Shown here piece after piece: positions 1 to 6,800 of a stretch of DNA of 10,696 nucleotides. A model generated the notes under the pieces. The model was not told the origin of the DNA, ran no database searches, and saw only the letters and a program-made list of their open reading frames with translations. The first letter of the stretch is position 1, and each line of letters begins with the position of its first letter. Source of the DNA: Gammaproteobacteria bacterium (lineage in GTDB: Bacteria; Pseudomonadota; Gammaproteobacteria; Pseudomonadales; Azotimanducaceae). The stretch lies in NCBI GenBank assembly GCA_027293665.1, contig JAPUFN010000201.1:1-10696 (forward strand), read 5' to 3'. The translations under genes and the position numbers were made by a program.

Positions 1-239
1 GGCACCGGGTATGCACTGCCTGGATCGCTCAGATCGGCGCCGGAGGAAAAGTGTTTCCCTGCCCCGGTGAAGATAACTACTCTGGTCTCGACGTCGTCGC
101 GGAACGCGTGCGCTGCGGCTTCGATTTCAACGAGTTGAGCATAGTTCAGCGCGTTGGACTTTTCCGGGCGGTCGAACGTGACGGTGGCGATGTGGCCGGT
201 CCGCTCAATTTTCAGATGTTGGAATTCAGACTCCGGCAT
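1..239 (-). CDS. Enoyl-CoA hydratase/isomerase (crotonase) family, N-terminal part, cut by window edge
   Basis: Reading the minus strand from an ATG at 239-237 gives 79 residues with no stop up to the left edge. They begin MPESEFQHLKIERTGHIATV and match the crotonase N-terminus: a first beta strand, then the F-D-R-P-E-K-S-N-A-L motif (about residues 22-31), then V-V-I-F-T-G-A-G-K-H-F-S-S-G-A-D-L (about 54-70), which carries the glycine-rich turn that forms the CoA thioester oxyanion hole. Family members hydrate, isomerise or cleave acyl-CoA thioesters in the cytoplasm. The catalytic glutamates normally come from the missing C-terminal part, so the exact reaction cannot be assigned. The gene is divergent from the MFS transporter, with about 60 bp between the two starts. 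There is no strong Shine-Dalgarno, only a weak purine stretch (AAAGAG) upstream. Family assignment is firm; substrate is unknown. Confidence 0.9.
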   Translation of the reverse strand, partial: MPESEFQHLKIERTGHIATVTFDRPEKSNALNYAQLVEIEAAAHAFRDDVETRVVIFTGAGKHFSSGADLSDPGSAYPV

Positions 240-298
240 GATTCGTGGCTCTTTACCTGCAACCGGTCTCAGCGCGACCGGTTGCTGGAGAATGTCTG

Positions 299-1471
299 GT
301 GGAGAAGGGCGATCAGGTTGCATCGACGGTAGCCGCCCCCTGGCGGGAACGCAATCGCAGCGTGCTGACCATCGGCACCGCCACGGCGTTTTCCCTGCTC
401 GGGGATCAGGCCCTGTATGCGGTGCTGCCGGTTTATTACGAATCCCTGGGAATCTCCGCGCTGCAGGTTGGCATCCTGCTGTCGGCCAACCGCTGGATCC
501 GACTGGTCACAAACGACTGGGCGCATCGGCTTGGCCGCTACGGTGGCCAGAAGTGGCTTTTTCTCGCTGCCTTTCTCGTGGGGTCGCTCACCACGGCCGG
601 CTATGCGGTGTTTACGACGTTCAGTGCACTGCTCGTGATGCGCCTGGCCTGGGGACTTGCCTGGTCGTTCATCCGCCACCTGGGCGTGCAGGCAATTCTC
701 GATGACGTGCCGGGTGACAAACCCGGCCGAACGATGGGGCTGTACAACGGCATATCCAGAGCCGGTTCGGTCGCAGGCCTTCTTGGCGGTGCTTTGCTGG
801 TAGACACTTTCGGCTTTGTCGCGGGCATGTTGTGGCTTGCATTGTTCAGTCTCATCAGCCTGCCGCTTGCCGTGTCTGGTCACCGCGGCTACCGGGTTTT
901 ACAGTCCCGCCAATCAGGCACTGCGCCTCCGACATTGCTGCTGGCCGGGTTTGCTGTGGGCATTGTCGGGCCCGGATTCGTCATGAGTACGCTCGGCGCA
1001 GTACTGGTAGGTTACGCCAGCGATGACGCGCTGTTGAGTGCCGCGACGCTGACTGGCGTTCTGCTCGCTGTGCGCTATGCAATGGACAGTGTTGCCGCCC
1101 CCTGGCTCGGTGGCCTGACGGATTCATTCGGCATGCGGCAGGCAGGGATCGGCTATTTTTTCGTCGGCGGCATTGCCCTGCTGATCAGCGTCTCCGGCCT
1201 GCCGTTGGTTGGCTTCATGGCGGCGATACTGTGTTTTTTCATTTGTGGTACCGGCCTGCAAGCCGGACTCGCAGGTACGGCCGGAGCGCGTGGATCCGGT
1301 GCGTTCGCGCGCTACGTCACGGCCAACGATCTCGGTTCGGCGGTGGGTCCATTACTGGGCTGGTTCGTGGTCGACGCTTTTGCGGAGCCGGGTTGGTCGC
1401 TGGCGCTGGGTGGGTTGGTCTACCTGCTGGCCGTCGTTGTGCTGGCGCGCCCGACGCGAGCGCAACTCTGA
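299..1471 (+). CDS. MFS transporter
   Basis: A 390-residue hydrophobic protein with the length and two-half layout of a 12-helix major facilitator superfamily permease of the inner membrane. A loop resembling MFS motif A follows helix 2 (H-R-L-G-R-Y-G-G-Q-K, about residues 76-85), and a second copy sits in the C-terminal half (G-G-L-T-D-S-F-G-M-R, about 271-280). The frame is open from a GTG at 245, but I prefer the GTG at 299. GGAGAA at 287-292 sits six bases before it, and the extra 18 residues of the longer version look unlike a transporter N-terminus. The cargo and direction cannot be told from sequence; drug, sugar or organic-acid efflux or uptake are all possible. It lies upstream of the nitrile hydratase operon on the same strand but is separated by a hairpin terminator and 251 bp, so it is probably a separate unit. 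It has no sign of the NiCoT cobalt-permease motif. Confidence 0.88.
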   Translation: MEKGDQVASTVAAPWRERNRSVLTIGTATAFSLLGDQALYAVLPVYYESLGISALQVGILLSANRWIRLVTNDWAHRLGRYGGQKWLFLAAFLVGSLTTAGYAVFTTFSALLVMRLAWGLAWSFIRHLGVQAILDDVPGDKPGRTMGLYNGISRAGSVAGLLGGALLVDTFGFVAGMLWLALFSLISLPLAVSGHRGYRVLQSRQSGTAPPTLLLAGFAVGIVGPGFVMSTLGAVLVGYASDDALLSAATLTGVLLAVRYAMDSVAAPWLGGLTDSFGMRQAGIGYFFVGGIALLISVSGLPLVGFMAAILCFFICGTGLQAGLAGTAGARGSGAFARYVTANDLGSAVGPLLGWFVVDAFAEPGWSLALGGLVYLLAVVVLARPTRAQL

Positions 1472-1506
1472 ATTCGTGCGGAAAAAACGCCAGCCCAAAA
1501 AAACGT

Positions 1507-1542
1507 GGCGGGATTAGTGATCTGGAGATCTCTAATCCCGCC
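1507..1542. terminator. Strong hairpin, likely bidirectional intrinsic terminator
   Basis: A perfect 11-bp inverted repeat (GGCGGGATTAG at 1507-1517, CTAATCCCGCC at 1532-1542) continues, after one T-T mismatch, into an inner GATC/GATC stem closed by a small loop. On the minus strand the hairpin is followed by ACG and then seven T (from the A7 run at 1497-1503), a classic intrinsic terminator. On the plus strand a weaker tail contains TTTT at 1551-1554. It lies 35 bp after the stop of the MFS gene and probably ends that transcript. The better U-tract faces the other way and would stop antisense transcription coming from the operon side. Confidence 0.75.
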
Positions 1543-1571
1543 CACAATAGTTTTGGGGGGTAGATAAAGGA

Positions 1572-1613
1572 GGGATACCCGAAGAAGGGGAGGGGAGGGA
1601 AGATCGGGTACCC
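1572..1613 (+). other. G-rich hairpin with potential G-quadruplex
   Basis: TACCCGA at 1576-1582 pairs with TCGGGTA at 1604-1610, and GGG at 1572-1574 can extend the stem to CCC at 1611-1613 past one bulged A. The loop is pure purine and holds GGGG-A-GGGG-A-GGG; with the GGG at 1606-1608 this gives four G-runs on the plus strand (1587-1608), which fits the usual G-quadruplex pattern. Hairpin and quadruplex share bases, so they would compete. A further run of six G lies at 1555-1560. Whether this is transcribed, or works as a protein-binding site or second terminator, cannot be told from sequence. Confidence 0.5.
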
Positions 1614-1633
1614 CTCAGCTATCTGTCGACTAT

Positions 1634-1697
1634 GTTACTTTCGGTAACACAAAATGCAACCTACGGTAACGCAACGATCTGTTGCATAATTGCAACA
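1634..1697 (+). promoter_or_regulatory. Probable operator/promoter region of the LysR-headed operon
   Basis: Three repeated elements lie in the 90 bp before the LysR start. The first is GTTAC-N5-GTAAC (1634-1648). The second is a direct repeat, CGGTAACACAA at 1642-1652 and CGGTAACGCAA at 1664-1674, exactly 22 bp apart (about two helical turns). The third is a palindrome with 7-bp arms, TGTTGCA-TAAT-TGCAACA, at 1680-1697. Its right arm runs into TTGCAACACAA, echoing the direct repeats. Palindromes with this size and spacing resemble LysR-type binding sites, and two turns between repeats fits a tetramer contacting one DNA face. A weak -10-like CATAAT (1685-1690) lies inside the palindrome; no good -35 was seen. 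Regulation by the adjacent LysR protein is an inference. Confidence 0.55.
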
Positions 1698-1722
1698 CAA
1701 ACCCCACTGGCGTTACTACAGC

Positions 1723-2622
1723 ATGGATTGGGACGATTTCAGATACTTCAGCGCCATCGCACGGGTGGGCTCGGTGCGTGGCGCGGCGGACGATCTAGGC
1801 GTGAATGCCTCCACCGTGACGCGCCGCCTCGATCACCTGGAAGCACGGCTCGGAGTGCGTTTGTTCAACCGCACCCGTTCGGGTCTGCAGATAACCGACG
1901 AAGGCTCGGAGGTGATCCACGATCTCGATGCGGTCGCTGCGGACCTCGGCGAGATTGAACGGCGCCTGCAGGGTCGCGATGCAGAAATGGCCGGACCTTT
2001 GAGTATTGCGCTGCCCGACGTGCTCGTCGGGGCACTGATGCAGCAGCTGGTCGAATTTAGCGGTGAGCATCGTCGCATCCGGCTCGAGATTCTGCCGGAT
2101 CCGGCCGAGCGCGCTCCGCCGCGGCGCGCTGTCGACATCTCGCTCCTGCTGACGGATGAGCCGCCGGAAACGCTTGTCGGTAGATGTCTGGGTCGGCTCC
2201 GGGTAACGGCCTATGCGAGCCTGGACTATCTCAGCAGGCATGATCCGCTGCTGGCGGCAGGTGAGAGTTGCTGGGTTGAATCGGAACTCGAAACGCTCCT
2301 GGCGCCAGATTTCAGAAGCGAGCATTTTGCCGCGATGACACTCGCTGCGAAGTGCCACAATCTGGTTCAGCAGTTGGCAGCAGTCCGTTCGGGCATGGGG
2401 ATCACATTACTGCCCTGCTGCGTGGGAGACATCGATCCGGCGTTGTCCCGAATTGCAGGCATCAGACCAGTTGATACCCGCGAGATCTGGTTGCTCTTTC
2501 ATCCGGACTTGCGCCGCGTTGCGCGTGTTCATACGTTTACCGAATATCTGCAACAGACCTTCGTGAAGCTCGAGGATGCGCTTCTCGGAAATCTTGAAGA
2601 CCCACAGGCCCGACTGCCATGA
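1723..2622 (+). CDS. LysR-family transcriptional regulator
   Basis: A 299-residue protein of normal length for the family. Residues 1-60 form the LysR winged helix-turn-helix: M-D-W-D-D-F-R-Y-F-S at the N-terminus, A-A-D-D-L-G-V-N-A-S-T-V-T-R-R-L (about 21-36) as the helix-turn-helix, then L-E-A-R-L-G-V-R-L-F-N-R (about 39-50). A linker helix follows, then an effector-binding domain from about residue 90. I chose the ATG at 1723 because it starts directly with the typical D-W-D-D-F motif; an in-frame TTG at 1690 would lie in the upstream palindrome. The gene is unusual in heading the operon it presumably controls instead of being divergent from it. Its stop overlaps the next start in ATGA, so regulator and hydrolase are translationally coupled. 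The effector may be a nitrile, amide or glycoside, but this is a guess from context. Confidence 0.92.
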   Translation: MDWDDFRYFSAIARVGSVRGAADDLGVNASTVTRRLDHLEARLGVRLFNRTRSGLQITDEGSEVIHDLDAVAADLGEIERRLQGRDAEMAGPLSIALPDVLVGALMQQLVEFSGEHRRIRLEILPDPAERAPPRRAVDISLLLTDEPPETLVGRCLGRLRVTAYASLDYLSRHDPLLAAGESCWVESELETLLAPDFRSEHFAAMTLAAKCHNLVQQLAAVRSGMGITLLPCCVGDIDPALSRIAGIRPVDTREIWLLFHPDLRRVARVHTFTEYLQQTFVKLEDALLGNLEDPQARLP

Positions 2623-3506
2623 AACCGAAGCAGGACATCAACTCAGTGAACCCCCGAAAATCGACATCACACATCTACTATTCACAGCGTCTGCGTCTGC
2701 ACTATCTGGATTGGGGTAACTCGGATAAGCCGCACATGCTGCTTGTGCACGGCGTCCAGGATCACTGCCACACCTGGGATTGGTTCGCGGCTGCGTTTGC
2801 CGATGACTATCATGTTGTGGCGCCCGATCTGCGCGGACATGGTGATTCCGAGTGGGTGCGGGGCTCGAGCTACCACCAGCTCGACTACGCCTACGATCTG
2901 GCGCAACTGGTGCGGCAGACGTCTTTGTCACCCGTTATCGTCGTTGGCCATTCAATGGGAGGCACGCTTGCGGCACTGCTTGCCGGGTTGTATCCGAACG
3001 ACGTGGCGAAGCTGGTGCTGATCGAAGGAGTCGGTTTGTGGCCGGACATGTTCGATGAAACGACTGCCGCCGAGCGTATTCGTTCGTGGATCGACAACAC
3101 GAGGTCGCTCTCGGGTCGCCTACCCAAGCGTTACGAGACGCTTGAACAAGCCTTCGAACGCATGCACGAGGCGAACTCTCACTTGAGTGCCGAACGCGCC
3201 CGGCACCTGACAATTCACGGTAGCAATCAGAACGAAGACGGTACCTACACCTGGAAATATGACAACTATACGCACGCATTTCCGGTCTATCGAATTCCGC
3301 CTGCGGATACCATAGAGACCTGGCAGAGCATTGAGTGTTCGACGCTGTGCATAAACGCAAGCGCTGGTTTCGGCCATCGGATAGGTCAAAACGATACGTT
3401 GCAGCATTTCCGGCATGGCCAGTTGATCGACATCGCCGATGCCGGTCACTGGACGCATCACGATCAGCTGGAAGCAGTGGTCGCAGCCGTGAGTGCCTTT
3501 CTGTGA
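2619..3506 (+). CDS. Alpha/beta-fold hydrolase
   Basis: A 295-residue cytoplasmic protein with the alpha/beta hydrolase fold. It shows the oxyanion H-G turn (L-L-V-H-G, about 41-45), P-D-L-R-G-H-G (69-75), the nucleophile elbow G-H-S-M-G-G with Ser112, and a C-terminal A-G-H-W motif with His277. The acid of the triad is less clear: Glu136 (L-I-E-G) or Asp259 are candidates, since the usual aspartate after the later strand is not obvious. A lid region spans about 140-230. The start overlaps the LysR stop by four bases. Family members are esterases, amidases, haloalkane dehalogenases or hydroxynitrile lyases; a serine nucleophile favours ester or amide hydrolysis or cyanohydrin cleavage. In this operon it could remove an acyl group from the nitrile substrate or act on the amide product. 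No specific substrate can be assigned. Confidence 0.9.
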   Translation: MKPKQDINSVNPRKSTSHIYYSQRLRLHYLDWGNSDKPHMLLVHGVQDHCHTWDWFAAAFADDYHVVAPDLRGHGDSEWVRGSSYHQLDYAYDLAQLVRQTSLSPVIVVGHSMGGTLAALLAGLYPNDVAKLVLIEGVGLWPDMFDETTAAERIRSWIDNTRSLSGRLPKRYETLEQAFERMHEANSHLSAERARHLTIHGSNQNEDGTYTWKYDNYTHAFPVYRIPPADTIETWQSIECSTLCINASAGFGHRIGQNDTLQHFRHGQLIDIADAGHWTHHDQLEAVVAAVSAFL

Positions 3507-3553
3507 GAGACGCTTGCAGGGCCCTGTTTGTCAGCGCAAACTGAAACTGGCTG

Positions 3554-3561
3554 TAAGGAGG
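3554..3561 (+). promoter_or_regulatory. Strong Shine-Dalgarno of the GH78-like gene
   Basis: TAAGGAGG lies four bases before the ATG at 3566, the best ribosome-binding site in the window. It fixes the start of the large GH78-like gene. The 59-bp gap before that gene also holds a self-complementary CAGGGCCCTG (3517-3526) and a short GTTTG/CAAAC stem (3526-3541), possibly a small intra-operon hairpin. No promoter is evident here. Confidence 0.8.
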
Positions 3562-3565
3562 AAGC

Positions 3566-6106
3566 ATGCTGGGCGCGCCGCAAAGGCTTCGCTGCGAATA
3601 TCTTGAAAACCCCCTGGGTGTCGATGAAATCCGGCCCCGCCTGTCCTGGTGGGCCAACGATCCACGACCTGCAGAAATTCAGACCGCTTATCAGATCATT
3701 GCGGCCAGTTGCCTCGAGTTACTTGCGCTGGATGAAGGCGACTTCTGGGATAGTGGCCGGGTCCAGAGTCAGCAGACCTACAACGTCGAGTACCTCGGTA
3801 AACCGCTTATTTCCGAACGCCGCGTCTATTGGAAAATTCGTACTTACGATAGCGATGGCATGCCGAGTCCGTGGAGTGAGGGTGCTTTTTTTGAGATGGG
3901 CTTGCTGACAAGTGAGGACTGGCGGGCGCAGTGGATCGGCGCGCCGCTGATCGGCAGTCGTGCCAGTGGCGTCCCTGTCCCGCTGTTGCGGCGGGAATTC
4001 GAGTTGACCGGCGCCACAGTTTCCGCCCGGCTACACATCTCGGCACTGGGCCTCTACCGCGCTGAAATCAATGGCAATCGGATTGGTGATGGCGAACTCA
4101 CGCCAAGCTGGACTGATTACGATAAGCGCGTCGAGTACCAGACCTACGATGTCACCAAATACCTGCGCGCCGGTGACAACGTGCTTGGAGTGCTGCTGGC
4201 GGATGGCTGGTACGCGGGCAGAACCGGTCGCGGTGAGCGACAGCAGTACGGCCGCCGGCCGTTGTTGTGCGCTCAGCTCAGCCTCACTCTGGCGTCTGGC
4301 ACAACCGTAGTTATCGCAACGGATGCACTGTGGCGCTGGCGCCCTTCCTGGATCATCGCTGCCGATCTCGTGAGCGGGGAAAGCGTCGACGGTCGGCAGT
4401 TTGCTGCAGCCTGGAGTACACCGGAATGTGCTGCACAGGACTGGTCGGAGGTTACGCTCACAGAAGTTGCGGCCGAGCGCGTGGCGACTACCGCCCCGCT
4501 CATTAAATCGACTGCCGCTGTTACGGCAACGCTCATCAGCGCATCACCGCAGCTCATCTACGAGTTACCCCGCCAAGTTCTCGGGCGCATCCGACTGGCT
4601 CTGCACGTCTCAGAAGGTGCCCTGATCCGGGTGCGTTACGCGGACCGATTGACGGCCGAAGGTGCGTTGATCGCGCATGGCGGTGAGGACAGCTACACCG
4701 CTCAGGGGCTTGCAGAGGGCGAAGTGTTCGAGCCGGCGTTTTCTCTTCATGGCTTCCGCTATGTCGAAGTCAGTGGCGATATATTTCACGAAGACGCCGT
4801 TACAGTTTCCGCAGTGGCGCTGCGGCAGGCGATCCCCGTGGCCGGAGAATTTGTCTGCGACCATGCGGCGCTGAATTCGCTGCAGATCGGGCTGAATGAA
4901 CGATTGCGAAACGCATGCTTCGGGATTCCGTTCGCTGGATGTGCAACGGGTTTACGCACAGGTGATACGGGTGGGGCGTTCGTCAACCTTGCCACTACAC
5001 TTCTGAATTTCGAAAGCGCCGCTTTTTACGGCAAATGGCTGCGGGATCTGGCTGACGCGCAGTTGGCCGATGGTGGGTTTCCGGAAGTTGTACCCGCGCC
5101 ACCGGGGTTTGATGATCTCAGTCGCGATGCTGGAGCACCGCGCTCGGATGTGCTGGTGCAGACCGCCTGGCGACTCTACCGCCACTGTGGCGATCGTCGG
5201 GTGCTCGAACGCTACTTCCCGGCGATCAAACGTTTTTTTACCGGCCTGATGGGCCGGTATCCGAATTACATAAGAAGCAATGACCCGCAACAGCAGCCCG
5301 CTGGTGTGGCGGACGACCTGTTGGCGACCGCCTGGTACTACAACAGTGCCAGGCTTGCTGCGCGTATTGCCGGAGTCCTGGGCAACTTGACCGAGCTGGA
5401 AGAATTCGAGGGGCTGGCGGCCAGCATTCGCAGCGCGTTTCGGCGCCGCTTCGTCACTCCCGACGGTCGCGTGGTGAGCGATTCGCCCGAGGCCTATGCA
5501 CTCGTGTGTGCGTTCGGCATGCTCGAAGCAACCGAGTATCGAACCGCGGTACCCGAACTTCTGCAGCATGTTGAATCCGGTGGATACCTCAAGCCGACGT
5601 TTGAAATTCTCGATACGCTGACACAACTTGGGCGCCTGGACCTTGCCTATCAGGTGTTGCTGCGGGAGACCGAACACAGCCGAGAGACAGCGGTGGGAGA
5701 GACAGCGCCTGGCGAGCAGATCGTCGGTCGGGGAATAGGCGAGTGGCTCTTCACGGCGGCCGCTGGCATGGACCTCGACCGCGATCTGTCCGAGCGGCAC
5801 AACGCTTATCGGCGAATGCGAATTCAACCGCGCCCGCCGTTGGGTATTGGTTTTCCTGAAGGTCCACCCTTGCGTGCGGTCGAGGCTTCGCTCGAAACCG
5901 TCAATGGGCGCTACGAAGTTGCCTGGCAAATAGATGATGACGGATTTGAACTCAGCGTGCGGGTCCCCTGCAACTGCGAAGCGAAAATCATCATGCCGGA
6001 CGACTCGGTGCACGATGTCGTCGCGGGTGAACATGAGTTCGTGATGCCGTTCAGTGAAGCAGGAGACGGCATTCCAGTCTTGCGGGAAGTTGCACAGGCG
6101 ACGTAG
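3566..6106 (+). CDS. GH78 (alpha-L-rhamnosidase)-fold protein with degenerate active site
   Basis: An 846-residue protein following the GH78 domain order. An N-terminal beta domain (about 8-120) has N-P-L-G-V-D, R-P-R-L-S-W and F-W-D-S-G-R-V. A carbohydrate-binding-like domain (about 135-300) has E-L-T-P-S-W-T-D-Y-D-K-R-V and D-G-W-Y-A-G. A middle beta domain ends in H-G-F-R-Y-V-E-V (395-402). An (alpha/alpha)6 barrel spans about 420-750, with D-A-Q-L-A-D-G-G-F-P-E-V-V-P (497-510), and a C-terminal beta domain follows. No signal peptide is visible, so it is probably cytoplasmic. The family motif D-C-P-Q-R-D-E-R-x-G-W-T-G-D, which carries the general acid, is replaced at 453-467 by a shorter segment ending L-R-T-G-D with no other acidic residue. 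D-x-G-Q-N has become E-L-P-R-Q (333-337), and the T-T-x-W-E base motif is T-A-V-G-E (708-712), keeping only Glu712. The fold is certain, but rhamnosidase activity is doubtful. It sits between the hydrolase and nitrile hydratase beta. Confidence 0.88.
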   Translation: MLGAPQRLRCEYLENPLGVDEIRPRLSWWANDPRPAEIQTAYQIIAASCLELLALDEGDFWDSGRVQSQQTYNVEYLGKPLISERRVYWKIRTYDSDGMPSPWSEGAFFEMGLLTSEDWRAQWIGAPLIGSRASGVPVPLLRREFELTGATVSARLHISALGLYRAEINGNRIGDGELTPSWTDYDKRVEYQTYDVTKYLRAGDNVLGVLLADGWYAGRTGRGERQQYGRRPLLCAQLSLTLASGTTVVIATDALWRWRPSWIIAADLVSGESVDGRQFAAAWSTPECAAQDWSEVTLTEVAAERVATTAPLIKSTAAVTATLISASPQLIYELPRQVLGRIRLALHVSEGALIRVRYADRLTAEGALIAHGGEDSYTAQGLAEGEVFEPAFSLHGFRYVEVSGDIFHEDAVTVSAVALRQAIPVAGEFVCDHAALNSLQIGLNERLRNACFGIPFAGCATGLRTGDTGGAFVNLATTLLNFESAAFYGKWLRDLADAQLADGGFPEVVPAPPGFDDLSRDAGAPRSDVLVQTAWRLYRHCGDRRVLERYFPAIKRFFTGLMGRYPNYIRSNDPQQQPAGVADDLLATAWYYNSARLAARIAGVLGNLTELEEFEGLAASIRSAFRRRFVTPDGRVVSDSPEAYALVCAFGMLEATEYRTAVPELLQHVESGGYLKPTFEILDTLTQLGRLDLAYQVLLRETEHSRETAVGETAPGEQIVGRGIGEWLFTAAAGMDLDRDLSERHNAYRRMRIQPRPPLGIGFPEGPPLRAVEASLETVNGRYEVAWQIDDDGFELSVRVPCNCEAKIIMPDDSVHDVVAGEHEFVMPFSEAGDGIPVLREVAQAT

Positions 6107-6122
6107 GGAAAAGGGAAACACA

Positions 6123-6800
6123 ATGGACGGCATTCATGATCTCGGCGGAAAACAAGGCTTCGGACGCGTCGAGCGCGAGGAGAACGAGCCGGTCTTTCAT
6201 GATCGTTGGGAAGCATCGATGTATACCATCTCGATGGCATTACGCCGCGCGGCGAAAGTTCAGAACACAGACCAGTTCCGCCATGCGATCGAAAGGATTG
6301 ATCCGGTTGCTTATCTGACCCATGGCTATTACGGCCGCTGGTTGGGTGGCATGGAAGCCCTGCTGGTGGAAGGGGGCGAGATCAGTACCGAGGAGTTGAC
6401 TGAGCGCGCACTGTCGCTCGGCGCCGATCCGGCAGCGCTGATCGCCGCCCGGCCAGATCCAACATTCGGGACCATAGCACCGGAATCGTCGCCTGACGCG
6501 CAACGCACTTTGCCGGATCCCGGCCGATTCACAGTAGGGCAGAGCGTCACCACACACGGCACACCGAGCGGTGGTCATACGCGTCTGCCGGCATACGCAC
6601 GGGGTCATCGAGGCACGATCGTCGCAATGCACGGTGGCTGGCTCCTGCCGGATGCCAATGCGCACGGCCTGGGTGAACGGCCCGAGCATCTCTACACCGT
6701 CGAATTTTCTGGCGAAGAACTGTGGGGTAGTGCAGCAGAGGCGGGCTTGAAAATCTGCGTTGATCTGTTTGAGTCTTATCTGGAAGCTGCCAATGAGTGA
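6123..6800 (+). CDS. nthB: Nitrile hydratase beta subunit
   Basis: A 225-residue protein starting M-D-G-I-H-D-L-G-G-K-Q-G-F-G, the hallmark N-terminus of nitrile hydratase beta. The helical N-terminal half includes F-R-H-A-I-E-R (52-58), where Arg53 matches the conserved beta Arg52 known from Pseudonocardia thermophila, and Y-L-T-H-G-Y-Y-G-R-W-L (64-74). The C-terminal half is the SH3-like barrel with G-H-T-R-L-P-A-Y-A-R-G (151-161) and P-E-H-L-Y-T-V-E-F (187-195). The conserved arginines contact the oxidised cysteines of alpha. Beta pairs with alpha to hydrate nitriles to amides. I chose the ATG at 6123, preceded by a GGGAAA-type ribosome site, over an upstream in-frame start inside the GH78-like gene. 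The gap from that gene is 16 bp. Order beta-alpha-activator is seen in several cobalt-type clusters. Confidence 0.95.
   Translation: MDGIHDLGGKQGFGRVEREENEPVFHDRWEASMYTISMALRRAAKVQNTDQFRHAIERIDPVAYLTHGYYGRWLGGMEALLVEGGEISTEELTERALSLGADPAALIAARPDPTFGTIAPESSPDAQRTLPDPGRFTVGQSVTTHGTPSGGHTRLPAYARGHRGTIVAMHGGWLLPDANAHGLGERPEHLYTVEFSGEELWGSAAEAGLKICVDLFESYLEAANE

Noticed and set aside
245..298. Longer MFS start at GTG 245
   Set aside because: No ribosome site precedes it, it comes within six bases of the divergent crotonase start, and the GTG at 299 has GGAGAA at good spacing.
269..883. 204-codon open frame on the minus strand
   Set aside because: Antisense to the MFS gene, rich in arginine, histidine and glutamine with no recognisable domain.
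299..1471. The MFS protein as a cobalt permease for nitrile hydratase
   Set aside because: Cobalt permeases of the NhlF/NiCoT family carry an H-X4-D-H motif and a different helix count; neither is seen.
1566..1574. AAAGGAGGG as a ribosome-binding site for a small gene
   Set aside because: No ATG, GTG or TTG follows at usable distance; it is part of the purine-rich tract.
1690..1722. TTG start for the LysR protein
   Set aside because: It lies in the upstream palindrome; the ATG at 1723 starts exactly at the family's typical N-terminus.
5233..5239. Run of seven T in the GH78-like gene (another at 7475-7481 in the activator) as frameshift sites
   Set aside because: Both frames stay open and family similarity continues on each side, and no alternative frame yields a meaningful product.
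4952..6133. 393-codon open frame on the minus strand
   Set aside because: It lies antisense to the GH78-like gene, whose domain motifs run throughout; the minus translation shows no family motif and is an effect of GC-rich codon structure.
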